This document shows positions 54,592-64,000 of a stretch of 64,000 bases of DNA, one piece after another. Each line of letters opens with the position of its first letter. Position 1 is the stretch's first letter. A model generated the notes under the pieces. The model was not told the origin of the DNA. It saw only the letters and a list, made by a program, of their open reading frames with translations, and made no database searches. A program made the translations under genes and the position numbers. Source of the DNA: Candidatus Altimarinota bacterium (GTDB taxonomy: Bacteria; Cyanobacteriota; Cyanobacteriia; Cyanobacteriales; Microcystaceae). The stretch lies in assembly GCA_012031035.1 (NCBI GenBank), contig JAAUUT010000001.1, positions 1-64,000 of the forward strand, written 5' to 3'.

Positions 54592-55725
54592 TTACACTCG
54601 CACGCCAGCGACTTCGCTACATTCATAAGCTGTTGATACCATTGCTGCCATCAACTGTTCTGGTAAAACGGGAAAAGGTAAGCGATGAATGTCAGAATTA
54701 GGACGACAAGACACTTCTGCGGCGTGACGCAACTCAGCTAAAGTAACATTTTTTAGTCCCAAATCTTCTAACGTTTTGGGCAAACCGATTTCGTCATAAA
54801 ATTTTAGTAGTTGCTGTCGCGTGGAGACGGCGAGTTGATTGCCCTGAACCATCTCTTCTAATCGTAGTTGTACTAAAATTCCATAGCCCACTTTTTCTCC
54901 GTGTAGGGCATCGTGGGCAGCTAGGATATGAGTCAAGCCATTGTGAACGGCATGGGCAGCAACGGTACGGCAATTTGCGCCGCCCAGTCCGCCGATGACT
55001 CCAGCTAGTAGGACGGTCGCGTCTACAACGTCTCGCCATGCTTCGCTGCCTGGCGTTTGTAGGGCAGCGGCTGATTTTTGGAAGAGAATATCGCGTAGAA
55101 CTCTGGCTTGTTGTACCGCAGCAATAGTGAGGGTAGCCGTTGAAGCGCCGCTACTAACGGAGGCTTCATACCATTTTGCGATCGCATCTCCAATTCCGGC
55201 AACTAGCGTTCGTGGCGAGGCAGTTTTTATCAATTCGTAGTCGAGAATGAGTAAGTCTGGACAGCGATTTAATCCGACATCGTACTGAAAAGCACCTTCA
55301 TTAGAATAAATATTAGATAGAGCAGTCCAAGCAGCACAAGTTGCCCCAGAGGTCGGAATAGTTACGATGGGTAACTGGCATTGGTGTGCTAGCAATTTAG
55401 CGGTATCTAAAGCTTTTCCGCCACCGACCCCAATAATTAAATCGGCTTGATGGTTTTTGACGGCTTCTCTGAGGGAAGCGAGGGAGGTTTCCGAACAGTC
55501 TGGGCTATAATTTGCCTGGGCTGCACTTAATTTTTGTTGCTTAAAAATTGGCTGTAGGTGGAATTGCGTAGCGGCTAGGGTGCGATCTCCACCGACTATC
55601 AAAGGACGTTTACCCAAACGCGCGATCGCATCTGCTGCATCGCTAAGAGCATTTTCGCCCCGCAATACTTGAGAGGGGGCGACTAATAGGGGAATTAATT
55701 GAGTAGTTGTAGCGCGATTAGACAA
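54592..55725 (-). CDS. Iron-containing alcohol dehydrogenase, glycerol-dehydrogenase-like
   Basis: 377 residues. NAD-binding VGGGKALDTAKLLA, PTSGATCAAWTALSNIY, metal-site region with DAIAKWYEA (Asp) and AVHNGLTHI and DALHGEKVGYGILVQL (the two His). It matches the GldA branch of the group III dehydrogenases, which oxidise glycerol to dihydroxyacetone with NAD. Glycerol-1-phosphate or another polyol is possible. Single gene with its own terminator. Confidence 0.8.
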   Translation of the reverse strand: MSNRATTTQLIPLLVAPSQVLRGENALSDAADAIARLGKRPLIVGGDRTLAATQFHLQPIFKQQKLSAAQANYSPDCSETSLASLREAVKNHQADLIIGVGGGKALDTAKLLAHQCQLPIVTIPTSGATCAAWTALSNIYSNEGAFQYDVGLNRCPDLLILDYELIKTASPRTLVAGIGDAIAKWYEASVSSGASTATLTIAAVQQARVLRDILFQKSAAALQTPGSEAWRDVVDATVLLAGVIGGLGGANCRTVAAHAVHNGLTHILAAHDALHGEKVGYGILVQLRLEEMVQGNQLAVSTRQQLLKFYDEIGLPKTLEDLGLKNVTLAELRHAAEVSCRPNSDIHRLPFPVLPEQLMAAMVSTAYECSEVAGVRV

Positions 55726-55809
55726 TTGAATACGTCGTATCTCACAATTAGGGCATTTTATTTATTCTATCCTGTGAAAATCTCCAATTGGGAATTTTTG
55801 GGAATTTTT

Positions 55810-56337
55810 TCATCCTTTGGCGTAATTTTCTAATTTGGCGAAACTTTCGGGAAAAAGTTCGATTTGCATCTGCTCGCTATCTCGATTGGAGAGCGATCGC
55901 TTGACTTGACCTAGATAAACTGGTAGAGAAACGCCTGATTCTGGATGCAGTAAAACGCGCGCCCGAATCGTTAGGTTATTGTCGCCGCCAATACTGTTTC
56001 TACCGTAAGAATACAAATCGCTAGCCGCTTGACGCAGTGTTGCATCTAGTTCCGTTTCGGTAATTGATTTCGGTACGGTTATGACAGCTTGCGTTGCGCC
56101 ATTATCATACACCAGTGCAAAGCGAACGGCTCCAGGGATAACCGTATGAGTAAACAATCCCAGTCCCAAAGCAAATAATCCTGCTGTGAGAACCCCCATA
56201 AAACCCGTTACGCCAACTAAACGAAAGCGAATTCCCCATTGGAGGATAAATGCCAAAATTGCTAGCAAAAAGCAAACAATGGTCAAGATTCCCGACCATT
56301 GAGCGTAAGTAGAAAAATCAAGCGATGTTAGATTCAT
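55810..56337 (-). CDS. ycf51: Ycf51 family membrane protein
   Basis: 175 residues. Two or three hydrophobic spans at the N-terminus (WSGILTIVCFLLAILAFILQ, VTGFMGVLTAGLFALGLGLF), then a soluble domain: ALVYDNGATQAVITVPKSIT, RQAASDLYSYGRNS and VYLGQVKRSLSNRD. The family (DUF2518/Ycf51) is limited to cyanobacteria and red-lineage plastids and has no known function. ATG start at 56337. Confidence 0.85.
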   Translation of the reverse strand: MNLTSLDFSTYAQWSGILTIVCFLLAILAFILQWGIRFRLVGVTGFMGVLTAGLFALGLGLFTHTVIPGAVRFALVYDNGATQAVITVPKSITETELDATLRQAASDLYSYGRNSIGGDNNLTIRARVLLHPESGVSLPVYLGQVKRSLSNRDSEQMQIELFPESFAKLENYAKG

Positions 56338-56412
56338 TGTTCAATCGTCTCAGGCAACCTCATTGAAAATCATATCGCGATCGCTTACCTTACTAAAAAC
56401 CGTATGGTTAAT

Positions 56413-59400
56413 TTACGTACTAAAATATTTGGCGACGGGATGATAAGTAATAATCGCTGTTGTAGATTGTTCGGGATAGACTTGTTCGCTTTCGTCCATA
56501 TATAAATTAATGCGATCGCATTTCAATAAATCCAATTGCTTATATTGATCTGCAATATTTGGACAAGCGGGATAACCAAAGCTATAACGAGATCCCTGAT
56601 ATCTCTGTTGCAGCATATCTCGAATATTATTTGGTTCTTTATCCCCAAATCCCAATTCTCGACGTATCCTTGCATGAGTCCATTCGGCTAAGGCTTCTGC
56701 GGTTTGGACTGCGATGCCATGATAATACAAATAATCGGTATATTGATTGCCATCAAATAACTGTTTGGCGAATTGCGTGGCAATTTCTCCAACGGTTACT
56801 GCTTGCATGGGGAAGACATCCACAATTCCCGACCCTTTTGGCGCAAAGAAATCGGCAATACAGAGGCGACGACCCGACCTTTGACGTGGGAATTCAAAGC
56901 TAGCAATCGGTTCTAAATTGTCTGGGATCTTTCCTTCTGTTTTGATAATTTCTGGGTCGTATACATACAATGTATTTCCCTCGGATTGGCAAGGAAAATA
57001 ACCATAAATGACGGTGGGATGCAACAGGTTTTCTTCAATAACTCGTTGCTTCCATTCTTCTAAAATGGGATGAACTTTTTCGGCTAAAAATTGGTCGTAT
57101 TCCTCTCGCGATTGTTCTTTAGGTTTGCGGAATTGCCACTGTCCGACGAACAATGCTTGTAAATCTAAATACCAAAATATTTCATCGAGAGAAATTTCTG
57201 TGGGTTGAATAATTTTTGTTCCCCAGAATGGAGGGACGGGACGTTCGATATCGACATCAACTGCTTCGGAACGTTGCGTATCGATTTCTTTCGATTCAGT
57301 TTCTTGTCTGTCTGCTTTATCGATAATTAAGGTATCGGGGTTGACTTGAGTTTCTGAATCGGTTTCCTGAGATTTTCTATTACCATTTTCTGTGGCATAT
57401 TCACCTAAAAAACCTTGAAGATCGTCCCATTTATTGGCTGCTTTGGCAGGCATTAATTTATCCATGAAATGGAGATCTGCAAAAGCATCTTTTCCATAAA
57501 CAACCCGACCTTTATAGTTTTTTTGGCAGTCTTCATGAACAAATTTTGGCGTTAATGCCGCACCGCCTAAAATCACGGGAACGGTAATTCCTTTCTCATT
57601 GAATACTTCCAAATTCTCTTTCATAAACGCTGTCGATTTTACTAATAATCCACTCATCGCAATGCAATCGGCGTTGTGTTCTTCGTAAGCTTGGATGATG
57701 TTTTCGACGGGTTGTTTGATGCCTAAATTAACGACTTTGTAACCATTATTGGAAAGGATAATATCCACGAGATTTTTACCAATATCGTGAACGTCACCTT
57801 TAACTGTTGCAATGACAAAGGTTCCTTTGCCACTTCCATCGCTATCTTGCTTTTCCATAAAAGGTTCTAAATAAGCAACCGCCGCTTTCATCGTTTGTGC
57901 GGATTGCAAGACAAACGGAAGTTGCATTTGTCCCGAACCGAATAATTCCCCGACAACTTTCATGCCATCTAACAAGAAAATATTGATAATATCCAGAGGA
58001 GGATGTTTTTTTAGCGCTTCTGCAAGTGCTTCTTCCAAACCAATTCTTTCACCATCGATAATGTGACGGGTTAATCGTTCTTCTACTGGTAAATTTGCAT
58101 CGGCAGATTTATCGCGTTTAGTTGTTTTTCCGGCGAATAATTCTGTTAGTTTAGTAAGAGGGTCGTAGACGCATATATCGCCTTCAAATTTCCGGCGATC
58201 GTAAATCAGATCGCGACAAACTTCTTGATGTTCTGGTTCAATTTTTGTAAGGGGTAAAATCTTACTGGCACTAACAATTGCCCCATCTAATCCCACTTGC
58301 ATAGCTTCGTGTAAAAAGACTGAATTAAGTACCTGACGCGCAGCAGGATTTAAACCGAAAGAAACATTAGAAACGCCTAAAACGATATGACATTCGGGAA
58401 GTTCTTGACGAATGCGACGAACGGCTTCAATGGTTGCTTTCCCATTTTCTCGATCTTCTTCGATTCCCGTAGAAACAGGTAACACTAAAGTATCAAAAAA
58501 GAGTTCGTGAGGGGCAATTCCATATTCAACAGCAGCATTATAAGCCCGTTTTGCTATTTCAAACTTCTTATCAGCCGTTCTTCCCATTCCCTCTTCATCG
58601 ATAGTCCCAATGACAACGCCAGTACCATACTTTTTCGCTAATTCTAATACCTTGAGAAATCTTTCTTCGCCGTCTTCATAGTTAGTAGAATTGAGAATAC
58701 ATTTTCCGCCAGCAACTTTTAATCCTGCCTCCATTTTTTGCCATTCTGTCGAGTCCAGCATCAGAGGCAACTTAACATTTTTAACTAAGCGGGAAGCTAA
58801 TTCGCGCATATCGCGCACGCCATCTCTTCCTACATAATCGACGTTAACATCGAGGACGTGTGCGCCTTCTTTTACCTGAGATTTTGCTAAAGAAATTAAA
58901 CCGTCCCAATCTTCTGCATCCAACAATTCGCGGCATTTTTTAGAACCACTAGCATTCAATCTTTCTCCCACAATTAAGAAAGAATTGTCTTGAATGTATG
59001 GTTGAGTATTATAAATAGAAGCTGCTGATGGTTCGTAGTGGTAATGGCGTTCTTTTGGTCTTAAAGTTTTGGCAATTTCAGCTAATGCTTGAATATGTGC
59101 GGGTCGAGTTCCACAACAACCGCCAAGAATTTGTACTCCCAAATCTTCGACGAAGTGCATTAATGCCATTTTTAATTCTAACGGCGTTAATTTATAGTGG
59201 GCTTGACCGCCAATATTTTCTGGCAATCCTGCATTTGGAATACAAGAAACAACAAAAGGAGAATTTTCCGATAAATATTTAATATGAGGTTTCATTAAAT
59301 CGGGCCCCGTAGCACAATTAAGACCCAATATATCGATTGGATAAGGCTCAAGAATTGTTAATGCGGCATCAATTTCCGAACCAACCAACATAGTCCCGAA

Positions 59401-59997
59401 GTCTTCCATCGTGATAGAAACCATGATGGGAATGCGATTTCTTTTTTTCTCTAAAACCTCTTCGATCGCATTTAAAGCTGCTTTAATTTGTAGAACATCC
59501 TGACAAGTTTCTACAATAAATAAATCTGTACCGCCATCATATAATCCTTCTGCTTGTTCGACAAAAGCATTTTTAAGCGTATCGAAATCAATATGTCCCA
59601 AGGTTGGCAATTTAGTTCCAGGCCCCATCGAACCCGCTACAAAGCGAGGTTTTTCGGGGGTAGAATATTCGGTTGCGACTCGCTTGGCTAACTCGGCGGC
59701 AGTTTTGTTGAGATAATAAGCCTTATCTGCTAGGTCAAATTCTCCTAGCGTAATACTAGTTCCCCCGAAAGTATCGGTTTCAATTACATCTGCACCCGCT
59801 TCTAAAAAGCCTCTATGAACCTTCTCTACAGCTTCTGGTTTGGTGTGTACTAGATATTCGTTGCATCCTTCATATTGTGCCCCGCCAAAGTCTTCTGCGG
59901 TCAAATTTTGTACCTGTAGATTAGTTCCCATCGCACCATCGAAAACGAGGACGGGACGTTCTGGACTGTGAAGGCGATTGAGGAAGGCACTATTCAT
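56413..59997 (-). CDS. metH: Cobalamin-dependent methionine synthase
   Basis: About 1194 residues from the ATG at 59997 (a TTG at 60018 is rejected). Module order is complete. Homocysteine domain with zinc cysteines in GLNCATGPD and [12 protein letters not shown]. Pterin-binding domain ([33 protein letters not shown]). Cobalamin domain with the axial-ligand motif DVHDIGKN. C-terminal reactivation domain (DFFAPKGSG, ending [10 protein letters not shown] and YHPVAKYF). It methylates homocysteine from methyl-tetrahydrofolate. A charged linker (~905-965) before the reactivation domain is unusually long and low in complexity. No B12 riboswitch is recognised upstream. Confidence 0.95.
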   Translation of the reverse strand: MNSAFLNRLHSPERPVLVFDGAMGTNLQVQNLTAEDFGGAQYEGCNEYLVHTKPEAVEKVHRGFLEAGADVIETDTFGGTSITLGEFDLADKAYYLNKTAAELAKRVATEYSTPEKPRFVAGSMGPGTKLPTLGHIDFDTLKNAFVEQAEGLYDGGTDLFIVETCQDVLQIKAALNAIEEVLEKKRNRIPIMVSITMEDFGTMLVGSEIDAALTILEPYPIDILGLNCATGPDLMKPHIKYLSENSPFVVSCIPNAGLPENIGGQAHYKLTPLELKMALMHFVEDLGVQILGGCCGTRPAHIQALAEIAKTLRPKERHYHYEPSAASIYNTQPYIQDNSFLIVGERLNASGSKKCRELLDAEDWDGLISLAKSQVKEGAHVLDVNVDYVGRDGVRDMRELASRLVKNVKLPLMLDSTEWQKMEAGLKVAGGKCILNSTNYEDGEERFLKVLELAKKYGTGVVIGTIDEEGMGRTADKKFEIAKRAYNAAVEYGIAPHELFFDTLVLPVSTGIEEDRENGKATIEAVRRIRQELPECHIVLGVSNVSFGLNPAARQVLNSVFLHEAMQVGLDGAIVSASKILPLTKIEPEHQEVCRDLIYDRRKFEGDICVYDPLTKLTELFAGKTTKRDKSADANLPVEERLTRHIIDGERIGLEEALAEALKKHPPLDIINIFLLDGMKVVGELFGSGQMQLPFVLQSAQTMKAAVAYLEPFMEKQDSDGSGKGTFVIATVKGDVHDIGKNLVDIILSNNGYKVVNLGIKQPVENIIQAYEEHNADCIAMSGLLVKSTAFMKENLEVFNEKGITVPVILGGAALTPKFVHEDCQKNYKGRVVYGKDAFADLHFMDKLMPAKAANKWDDLQGFLGEYATENGNRKSQETDSETQVNPDTLIIDKADRQETESKEIDTQRSEAVDVDIERPVPPFWGTKIIQPTEISLDEIFWYLDLQALFVGQWQFRKPKEQSREEYDQFLAEKVHPILEEWKQRVIEENLLHPTVIYGYFPCQSEGNTLYVYDPEIIKTEGKIPDNLEPIASFEFPRQRSGRRLCIADFFAPKGSGIVDVFPMQAVTVGEIATQFAKQLFDGNQYTDYLYYHGIAVQTAEALAEWTHARIRRELGFGDKEPNNIRDMLQQRYQGSRYSFGYPACPNIADQYKQLDLLKCDRINLYMDESEQVYPEQSTTAIITYHPVAKYFST

Positions 59998-60154
59998 GTG
60001 TCGCTTGAGTAAGGGCAATAGAAGTTAGGCTTTGACTGTTATTTACAAAGATATAAGATTGAGGCATTTTTTTCATTATTGCGCAAACTACCCGGCACTA
60101 AAATGTTGGCGGTACTCACAAGTAGGTTCGATGTATCCAAGTTAAACATTTTAT

Positions 60155-60703
60155 TTATTGCAAGTCCTGGATCATTTGTTGTGCTTGATCGTAAGACATC
60201 ATATCGCCTTCTTTTTGAGACAAGGTAGCACCCTGTCGAAAATCTGCGATCGCGCCTTGTTTATCTCCCATCTCCAAACGAACGTAAGCGCGATTATAAT
60301 AGGCAATGGCTAAATTAGGGGCGAGGCGGATGGCTCGATCGTAATCTGCCATCGCTTTTTGATAGTCTTTAAGCCAAAAATAAGATGTCCCTCGATAATT
60401 ATAAGCTTCGGCGCGATTGGGATCGAGTTGAATAACTTTATTAAAATCTTCTATTGCGCCTGCAAAGTCTTCTTGCGAATGCGAACGAATCATAGCACGA
60501 TGAAGATAAGCTTCCGCATCGTTAGGATTAGCGCGAATTCTTTTTTCTACCCCTTCGAGTTCGTCTATATCGTAATGTGCAATGACATTTTCAAGTCTTA
60601 ACGATGAATCGAGCGTTTTTTCAGGATCGATAGCCCAAACGGGGAAATTTGTTAAATTGATTGTGGCAATCGATGCGATCGCGAGTAAGAATTTAACGTT
60701 CAT
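60155..60703 (-). CDS. TPR-repeat protein with signal peptide
   Basis: 182 residues from the ATG at 60703; the longer frame runs into rnpB and is rejected. Signal peptide (VKFLLAIASIATINLTNFPVWA). Then three tetratricopeptide repeats: NDAEAYLHRAMIRSHSQEDF, NRAEAYNYRGTSYFWLKDYQ and NLAIAYYNRAYVRLEMGDKQ. Likely a periplasmic scaffold. Its ATG lies about 19 bases after the 3' end of RNase P RNA on the same strand, so rnpB may act as its leader. Confidence 0.82.
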   Translation of the reverse strand: MNVKFLLAIASIATINLTNFPVWAIDPEKTLDSSLRLENVIAHYDIDELEGVEKRIRANPNDAEAYLHRAMIRSHSQEDFAGAIEDFNKVIQLDPNRAEAYNYRGTSYFWLKDYQKAMADYDRAIRLAPNLAIAYYNRAYVRLEMGDKQGAIADFRQGATLSQKEGDMMSYDQAQQMIQDLQ

Positions 60704-60721
60704 AAGCACGAAACAAATAAA

Positions 60722-61147
60722 AGGAGAGAGTCGGACATAAGCCGGATTCTGTTTGTATAACAATTAGCTTAGCTAACTCTCATACAGGCGGTTATCTATC
60801 TAGGATGTCTGTTACCAGACACCTCAAGCGGTTCTCTAAAACGGGACTGGAAAAAGACCAACCATAGTTCCCTCCGACCTTGCTCCCAACCGGGGTTTAC
60901 CGAGCCAGCACCTCTCGATGCTGCTGGTGCGCTCTTACCGCACCTTTGCACCCTTACCAATTTTGTCATTTGTCACTCGTCCTTATTTACTAATGACCAA
61001 TGACCAATTGGCGGTATTTTTCTGTGGCACTCTCCTCATACTCGCGTACACTGGGCGTTATCCAGCAAGTTTGGTCTTTCGGGAGTCCGGACTTTCCTCA
61101 GACTAATAAAATTTATCAATCCGCAACCACCTCGCCTACTCTCTCCT
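60722..61147 (-). ncRNA. rnpB: RNase P RNA (bacterial type A)
   Basis: The catalytic RNA that removes 5' leaders from pre-tRNA. Seen on the minus strand: 5' GGAGAGAGTAGGCGAGG, the conserved GAGGAAAGTCCGGACTCC, a late CAGAATCCGGCTTATG and the 3' end CGACTCTCTCC, which pairs with the 5' end to form P1. About 425 bases, long for a cyanobacterium. The extra length includes two heptamer pairs (TTTGTCA twice near 60963-60976 and AATGACC twice near 60992-61006) that can pair with each other. A T-rich stretch follows the 3' end. Confidence 0.95.
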
Positions 61148-61523
61148 ATTTACTAGTATGAATGATGGTTGCAACAAACGCGAAATCGCTTGCTTTACCG
61201 ATGTGTCATCTTTATGTCAAAACCTTGTCAATTTAATGACAAGTAGTGAAAACTCTTGTCGATCCCCAATTCAATTGTTAAGCTTTGTAAACAGGGACTG
61301 CTTAATCGATCTCGCGTGAAGGAGGATTACTATCCATGCTCTGCATCTACATTCGTTACATGGTTTCGCATCTCTTCATTGTCTGATTGAGCTTCAGCAT
61401 TCTGTCACCAATTTAGCAACTCAATGACAACTTAACTACATCAAAGCTATCCAGCTTTGGTGTGAGTGGATGCAGCTTGCTTGTTTTTGTCAAGTAATCA
61501 CCAAACAAAAGGAGGTTGTTTTT
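61148..61523. other. Gap between rnpB and the SDR gene; divergent promoter region
   Basis: 376 bases. Holds a palindrome CTTGTCAATTTAATGACAAG (near 61225-61245), upstream of rnpB, and a hairpin CATCAAAGCT/AGCTTTGGTG (61439-61462) in the leader of the SDR gene. The SDR ribosome site AGGAGG lies at about 61510-61515. No gene found. Confidence 0.55.
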
Positions 61524-62359
61524 ATGTTTCAAAGAAAAACTGCTTTAATTACAGGTGCTTCTCGCGGAATTGGACGAGCGATCGCCTTAGAATTAGCTCA
61601 ATGTGGTATTAATCGCCTTTTACTCGTCGCTCGCAACGCCTCTGCTTTGGCAGAATTAGCGACTGAAATTGAAAAGTTACAATCCCAAGTTAAAGTTATT
61701 ACACTTCCCCTAGACCTCACACAAGCTGTCGCCGTTAATGTCACCTTAACTAAAGCTTGGCGAGAATACGGCCCCATTCACCTACTGGTTAACTGTGCGG
61801 GAGTTGCATATCAATCGTCTTTTTTGGACTCCAAATTGCCACAAGTTTATGAAGAATTTTCTCTCAATCTCATGGGAACCTTTACGATTACTCGCTTAAT
61901 AGCTCGACGAATGACATCGCAACGAGAAGGCACTATCGTCAATGTGTCTAGTTTGATGGGGAAAGTGGGAGCGCCAACGATGTCTACTTATTCAGCTACT
62001 AAATTTGCTCTTTTGGGATTTACTCAAGCTTTACGAGGCGAATTAGCGCCTTATAACGTTCGCGTCGTTGCTTTAGTGCCTTCTCTAACCGATACCGATA
62101 TGGTACGTAGATTACAGTTATTTCGCTGGATTGTACCGATGACTCCCCAAGAAGTCGCCCAAGCATTTGTTAGAGGACTGCAAAAGGTAAGTCGGAAATT
62201 TTAGTAGGATGGCAAAGTTATCTAGCTGTATGGTGTCAGCGTTTTGCTCCTTGGTTGCTAGAGAAGATATTATATATGGCGGCTCCTTCCTCGCCTCAGA
62301 CGCGAGCAAGAAGATATTCAAGACCCAAGATGCTTAAGAGTTATCCAAACTCGTTATGA
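61524..62359 (+). pseudogene. Short-chain dehydrogenase/reductase with a late frameshift
   Basis: Classical SDR: TALITGASRGIGRAIALEL, LVNCAGVAY (NAG), catalytic SSLMG, YSATKFALLGF (Y-x3-K) and a C-terminal substrate part. The start is ATG at 61524, eight bases after AGGAGG. The frame stops at 62204 after KVSRKF. One base added near 62188-62191 (GTAAG to GTAAAG) would continue KSEILVGWQSYLAVWCQRFAPW to a TGA at 62357, giving a ~278-residue protein with a typical membrane-leaning tail. All catalytic residues lie before the shift, so a shorter active enzyme is also possible. Confidence 0.75.
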
Positions 62360-62410
62360 TAGAAAATAAAAGCTCTCATAACCGATCGCGTTTAGGAGTC
62401 ACCAACACAA

Positions 62411-62767
62411 ATGACACAAGCTACTCAAACCCAATCAAAAGGAATCCAACTCTCTCAAGCAGCACTTACTCATGTAATGAAACTGCGGGAGCAACAAGGC
62501 AAAGACCTGTGTCTGCGGGTTGGCGTTCGTCAAGGAGGATGTTCGGGAATGTCTTACATGATGGATTTTGAAGATGCTAGTAAGATTACCGATCGCGATG
62601 AAGTATTTGATTATAATGGCTTTAAGCTCGTTTGCGATCGCAAGAGTTTGCTTTATCTTTATGGTTTAATGCTTGATTACAGCGATGCTATGATTGGCGG
62701 CGGTTTCCAATTTACTAACCCCAACGCCTCACAAACTTGTGGCTGCGGGAAATCCTTTGGAGTATAG
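62411..62767 (+). CDS. sufA: Iron-sulfur cluster assembly protein, A-type (SufA/IscA)
   Basis: 118 residues. A-type carrier with the three conserved cysteines: GGCSGMSY and CGCGKSFGV at the C-terminus. Also IQLSQAALTHVMKLREQQG, LRVGVRQGG and FKLVCDRKSLLYLYGLMLDY. It accepts and hands on Fe-S clusters or iron. In Synechocystis the paralogues are called IscA and SufA; the longer N-terminus with GlnThr residues fits either. ATG at 62411. Confidence 0.9.
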   Translation: MTQATQTQSKGIQLSQAALTHVMKLREQQGKDLCLRVGVRQGGCSGMSYMMDFEDASKITDRDEVFDYNGFKLVCDRKSLLYLYGLMLDYSDAMIGGGFQFTNPNASQTCGCGKSFGV

Positions 62768-62866
62768 ACTAAAATTCGTTTTTGTCGCCGCGATCGCGTA
62801 TTCTAGGTAATCGGGACAATTTATCTGTCTCGGTTACTGAATACAATCGAAAAAGTTGGCAAAAGA

Positions 62867-63286
62867 ATGAGTGAATCAGTTGCTACTCTTTTTGAGAAAG
62901 GGTTAGAACGCTATAACGCTGGCGAAAAAGCAGAAGATTTAATTCCGTATTTTAAAGATATTTGCGATCGCGCCCCCAAAAATGCCCCCGCTTGGGCGAG
63001 TTTAGCCTGGCTATATCTCCTAACCGACAAACCCAAGTTAGCCTTAAAAGCTGCCCAGAAAAGCGTTAAACTCGATTCGCGATCGCCCCAAGCTCGTATT
63101 AATCTAGCGGTAGCGATGTTAGATGCGGGCGAAAGTGGCATTCGCCAACATATCGAAGTGGCTGCGCAAGTAGTATCATTAGACGCGCAAATCCGTCAAG
63201 ATGTAGAAGAAAATATTCAAGATGGGTTAACCAGAAAACCCGACTGGAAAAGCTTAGAAAAAGTCAAAAACTGGTTGTTCTCCTAA
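62867..63286 (+). CDS. TPR-like small protein
   Basis: 139 residues, all helical: FEKGLERYNAGEKAEDLIPYF, APAWASLAWLYLLTDKPKLALKAAQ and SPQARINLAVAMLDAGESGI, two to three TPR-type hairpins. No signal peptide. Similar small TPR proteins occur across cyanobacteria without a set function. It is followed 23 bases later by the peptidase gene, so the two may be co-transcribed. Confidence 0.75.
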   Translation: MSESVATLFEKGLERYNAGEKAEDLIPYFKDICDRAPKNAPAWASLAWLYLLTDKPKLALKAAQKSVKLDSRSPQARINLAVAMLDAGESGIRQHIEVAAQVVSLDAQIRQDVEENIQDGLTRKPDWKSLEKVKNWLFS

Positions 63287-63309
63287 TCGACACAATTTGG
63301 CTTGCAGAT

Positions 63310-64000
63310 ATGGGATTTTCTAAAACGCAACTTATCGGTTTAAGGGCGGATGACTTTCGCCATCCCCTAGATTTAGAAGCGACAACCGCCCTCAAACAAT
63401 TACCAGGATTAGATGTAGTCGTTCGCAGTTTACTCGGTTCGGTAGCGGAGCAATTTTTTTACCTCAACAATATTGCTTCTAGCATTCTAGTCAGCGAGAA
63501 GCAATTGCCCCATCTGCACAAGCTATTGCTTGAAGCGTGTCAGATTTTAGACCTAGAACCGCCTCAACTCTACGTTCAACAAAATCCGATTCCTAATGCT
63601 TACACCTTTGCCATGCGAGGGAAACAGCCATTTATGGTTTTGCATACCTCATTGATTGAGATGCTGACTCCTGAAGAAATTCAGGCAGTAATGGCGCACG
63701 AATTAGGTCATTTAAAATGCGAACACGGCGTTTATTTAACCCTCGCTAATATCATGGTACTAGCCGCAGGATTGCTGCCAAGCTGGGGAACGGTTATCGC
63801 TCAGTCGTTGAGAGATCGAATGCTAGAATGGGTCAGATGCGCTGAATTTAGTTGCGATCGCGCTGCATTACTAGCCATTCAAGACCCGAAAGTCGTCATG
63901 TCCGTTTTGATGAAATTGACTGGCGGTTCTGTAACCCTTGCTCCTCAGTTGAATTTAGAGGCCTTTATCGAACAAGCGAGAGCTTACGATATTGCCAGCG
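63310..64000 (+). CDS. M48-family zinc metallopeptidase, partial (runs off the right edge)
   Basis: Starts with ATG at 63310 and is open to the window end, about 230 residues seen. The N-terminal part binds the membrane face (SKTQLIGLRADDFRHPLD), then VVVRSLLGSVAEQFFY and VQQNPIPNAYTFA. The zinc motif is HELGH in VMAHELGHLKCEHG, about residues 137-141, with SCDRAAL (the later E/D ligand region) after a hydrophobic stretch (LANIMVLAAGLLPSWGTVI). Homologues of HtpX/Ste24 degrade membrane proteins; cyanobacterial members of this type are uncharacterised. Confidence 0.88.
   Translation, partial: MGFSKTQLIGLRADDFRHPLDLEATTALKQLPGLDVVVRSLLGSVAEQFFYLNNIASSILVSEKQLPHLHKLLLEACQILDLEPPQLYVQQNPIPNAYTFAMRGKQPFMVLHTSLIEMLTPEEIQAVMAHELGHLKCEHGVYLTLANIMVLAAGLLPSWGTVIAQSLRDRMLEWVRCAEFSCDRAALLAIQDPKVVMSVLMKLTGGSVTLAPQLNLEAFIEQARAYDIAS

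Noticed and set aside
59028-59282. 84-codon frame opposite metH
   Set aside because: Antisense shadow of the homocysteine-binding domain.
60019-60154. Cobalamin riboswitch before metH
   Set aside because: Only 135 bases and none of the conserved B12-box sequence is visible.
60918-61106. Open frame of 62 codons on the plus strand
   Set aside because: It lies wholly inside, and antisense to, the RNase P RNA gene.
1-64000. CRISPR arrays
   Set aside because: Tandem repeats here are 7, 9, 24 or 72 bases long without unique spacers of constant length; no cas genes.

Overview
The window comes from a cyanobacterial chromosome. It carries photosystem I psaK and photosystem II psbO, a SigF-type sigma factor, a cysR/sbpA/cysTWA sulfate-uptake locus, Ycf51, Ycf23/DUF561, DUF1816 and DUF3153 proteins, and very frequent GCGATCGC (HIP1) octamers. 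Heptamer and nonamer tandem repeats and dispersed palindromes fill many intergenic gaps. I cannot name the genus; a unicellular or pleurocapsalean-type species is a guess.

Layout: 1-2.2 kb holds the end of an acyltransferase, a SAM-hydrolase-like gene, psaK and miaE. 2.3-11.3 kb is a plus-strand polysaccharide/glycoconjugate cluster: a phosphatase, four GT4 and two GT2 glycosyltransferases (one GT4 frameshifted) and an alpha/alpha-toroid protein. 11.3-15.6 kb holds a Nudix gene, folB, a DUF2808 gene and pnp. 15.8-24.8 kb is mixed: DUF1816, a repeat-bearing cyanobacterial protein, an RNase II/R-family gene with altered active-site motifs, DUF3153, ureD-ureA without ureB/ureC beside them, a pentapeptide protein and a PilP-like lipoprotein. 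24.9-28.9 kb has sigF, psbO and a phosphohexomutase. 29-31.3 kb is an arsM-arsS arsenosugar pair. 31.5-41.7 kb includes a GUN4 protein, NDH-2, an HAD hydrolase, an Hpt protein, a cupin, tyrA, a PlsY::PEP-utilising fusion and truB. 41.6-45.3 kb has menD, a pabC-like gene and a GT2. 45.5-50.7 kb is the sulfate locus with divergent cysR. The remainder has DUF561, a DUF4388 protein, a glycerol-dehydrogenase-like gene, ycf51, metH, rnpB, an SDR, sufA, TPR genes and a partial M48 peptidase at the right edge.

Two themes stand out. First, at least six single-base-type frameshifts interrupt otherwise intact conserved genes (acyltransferase, GT4, menD twice, cysT, SDR), mostly at short homopolymers. 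This pattern fits sequence or assembly indels at least as well as true pseudogenes. Second, dispersed palindromic repeats sit inside coding sequences in frame (the DUF4388 gene twice, the PlsY fusion once) and a heptamer repeat enlarges the RNase P RNA. These suggest a genome full of mobile short repeats that are tolerated, and translated, within genes.
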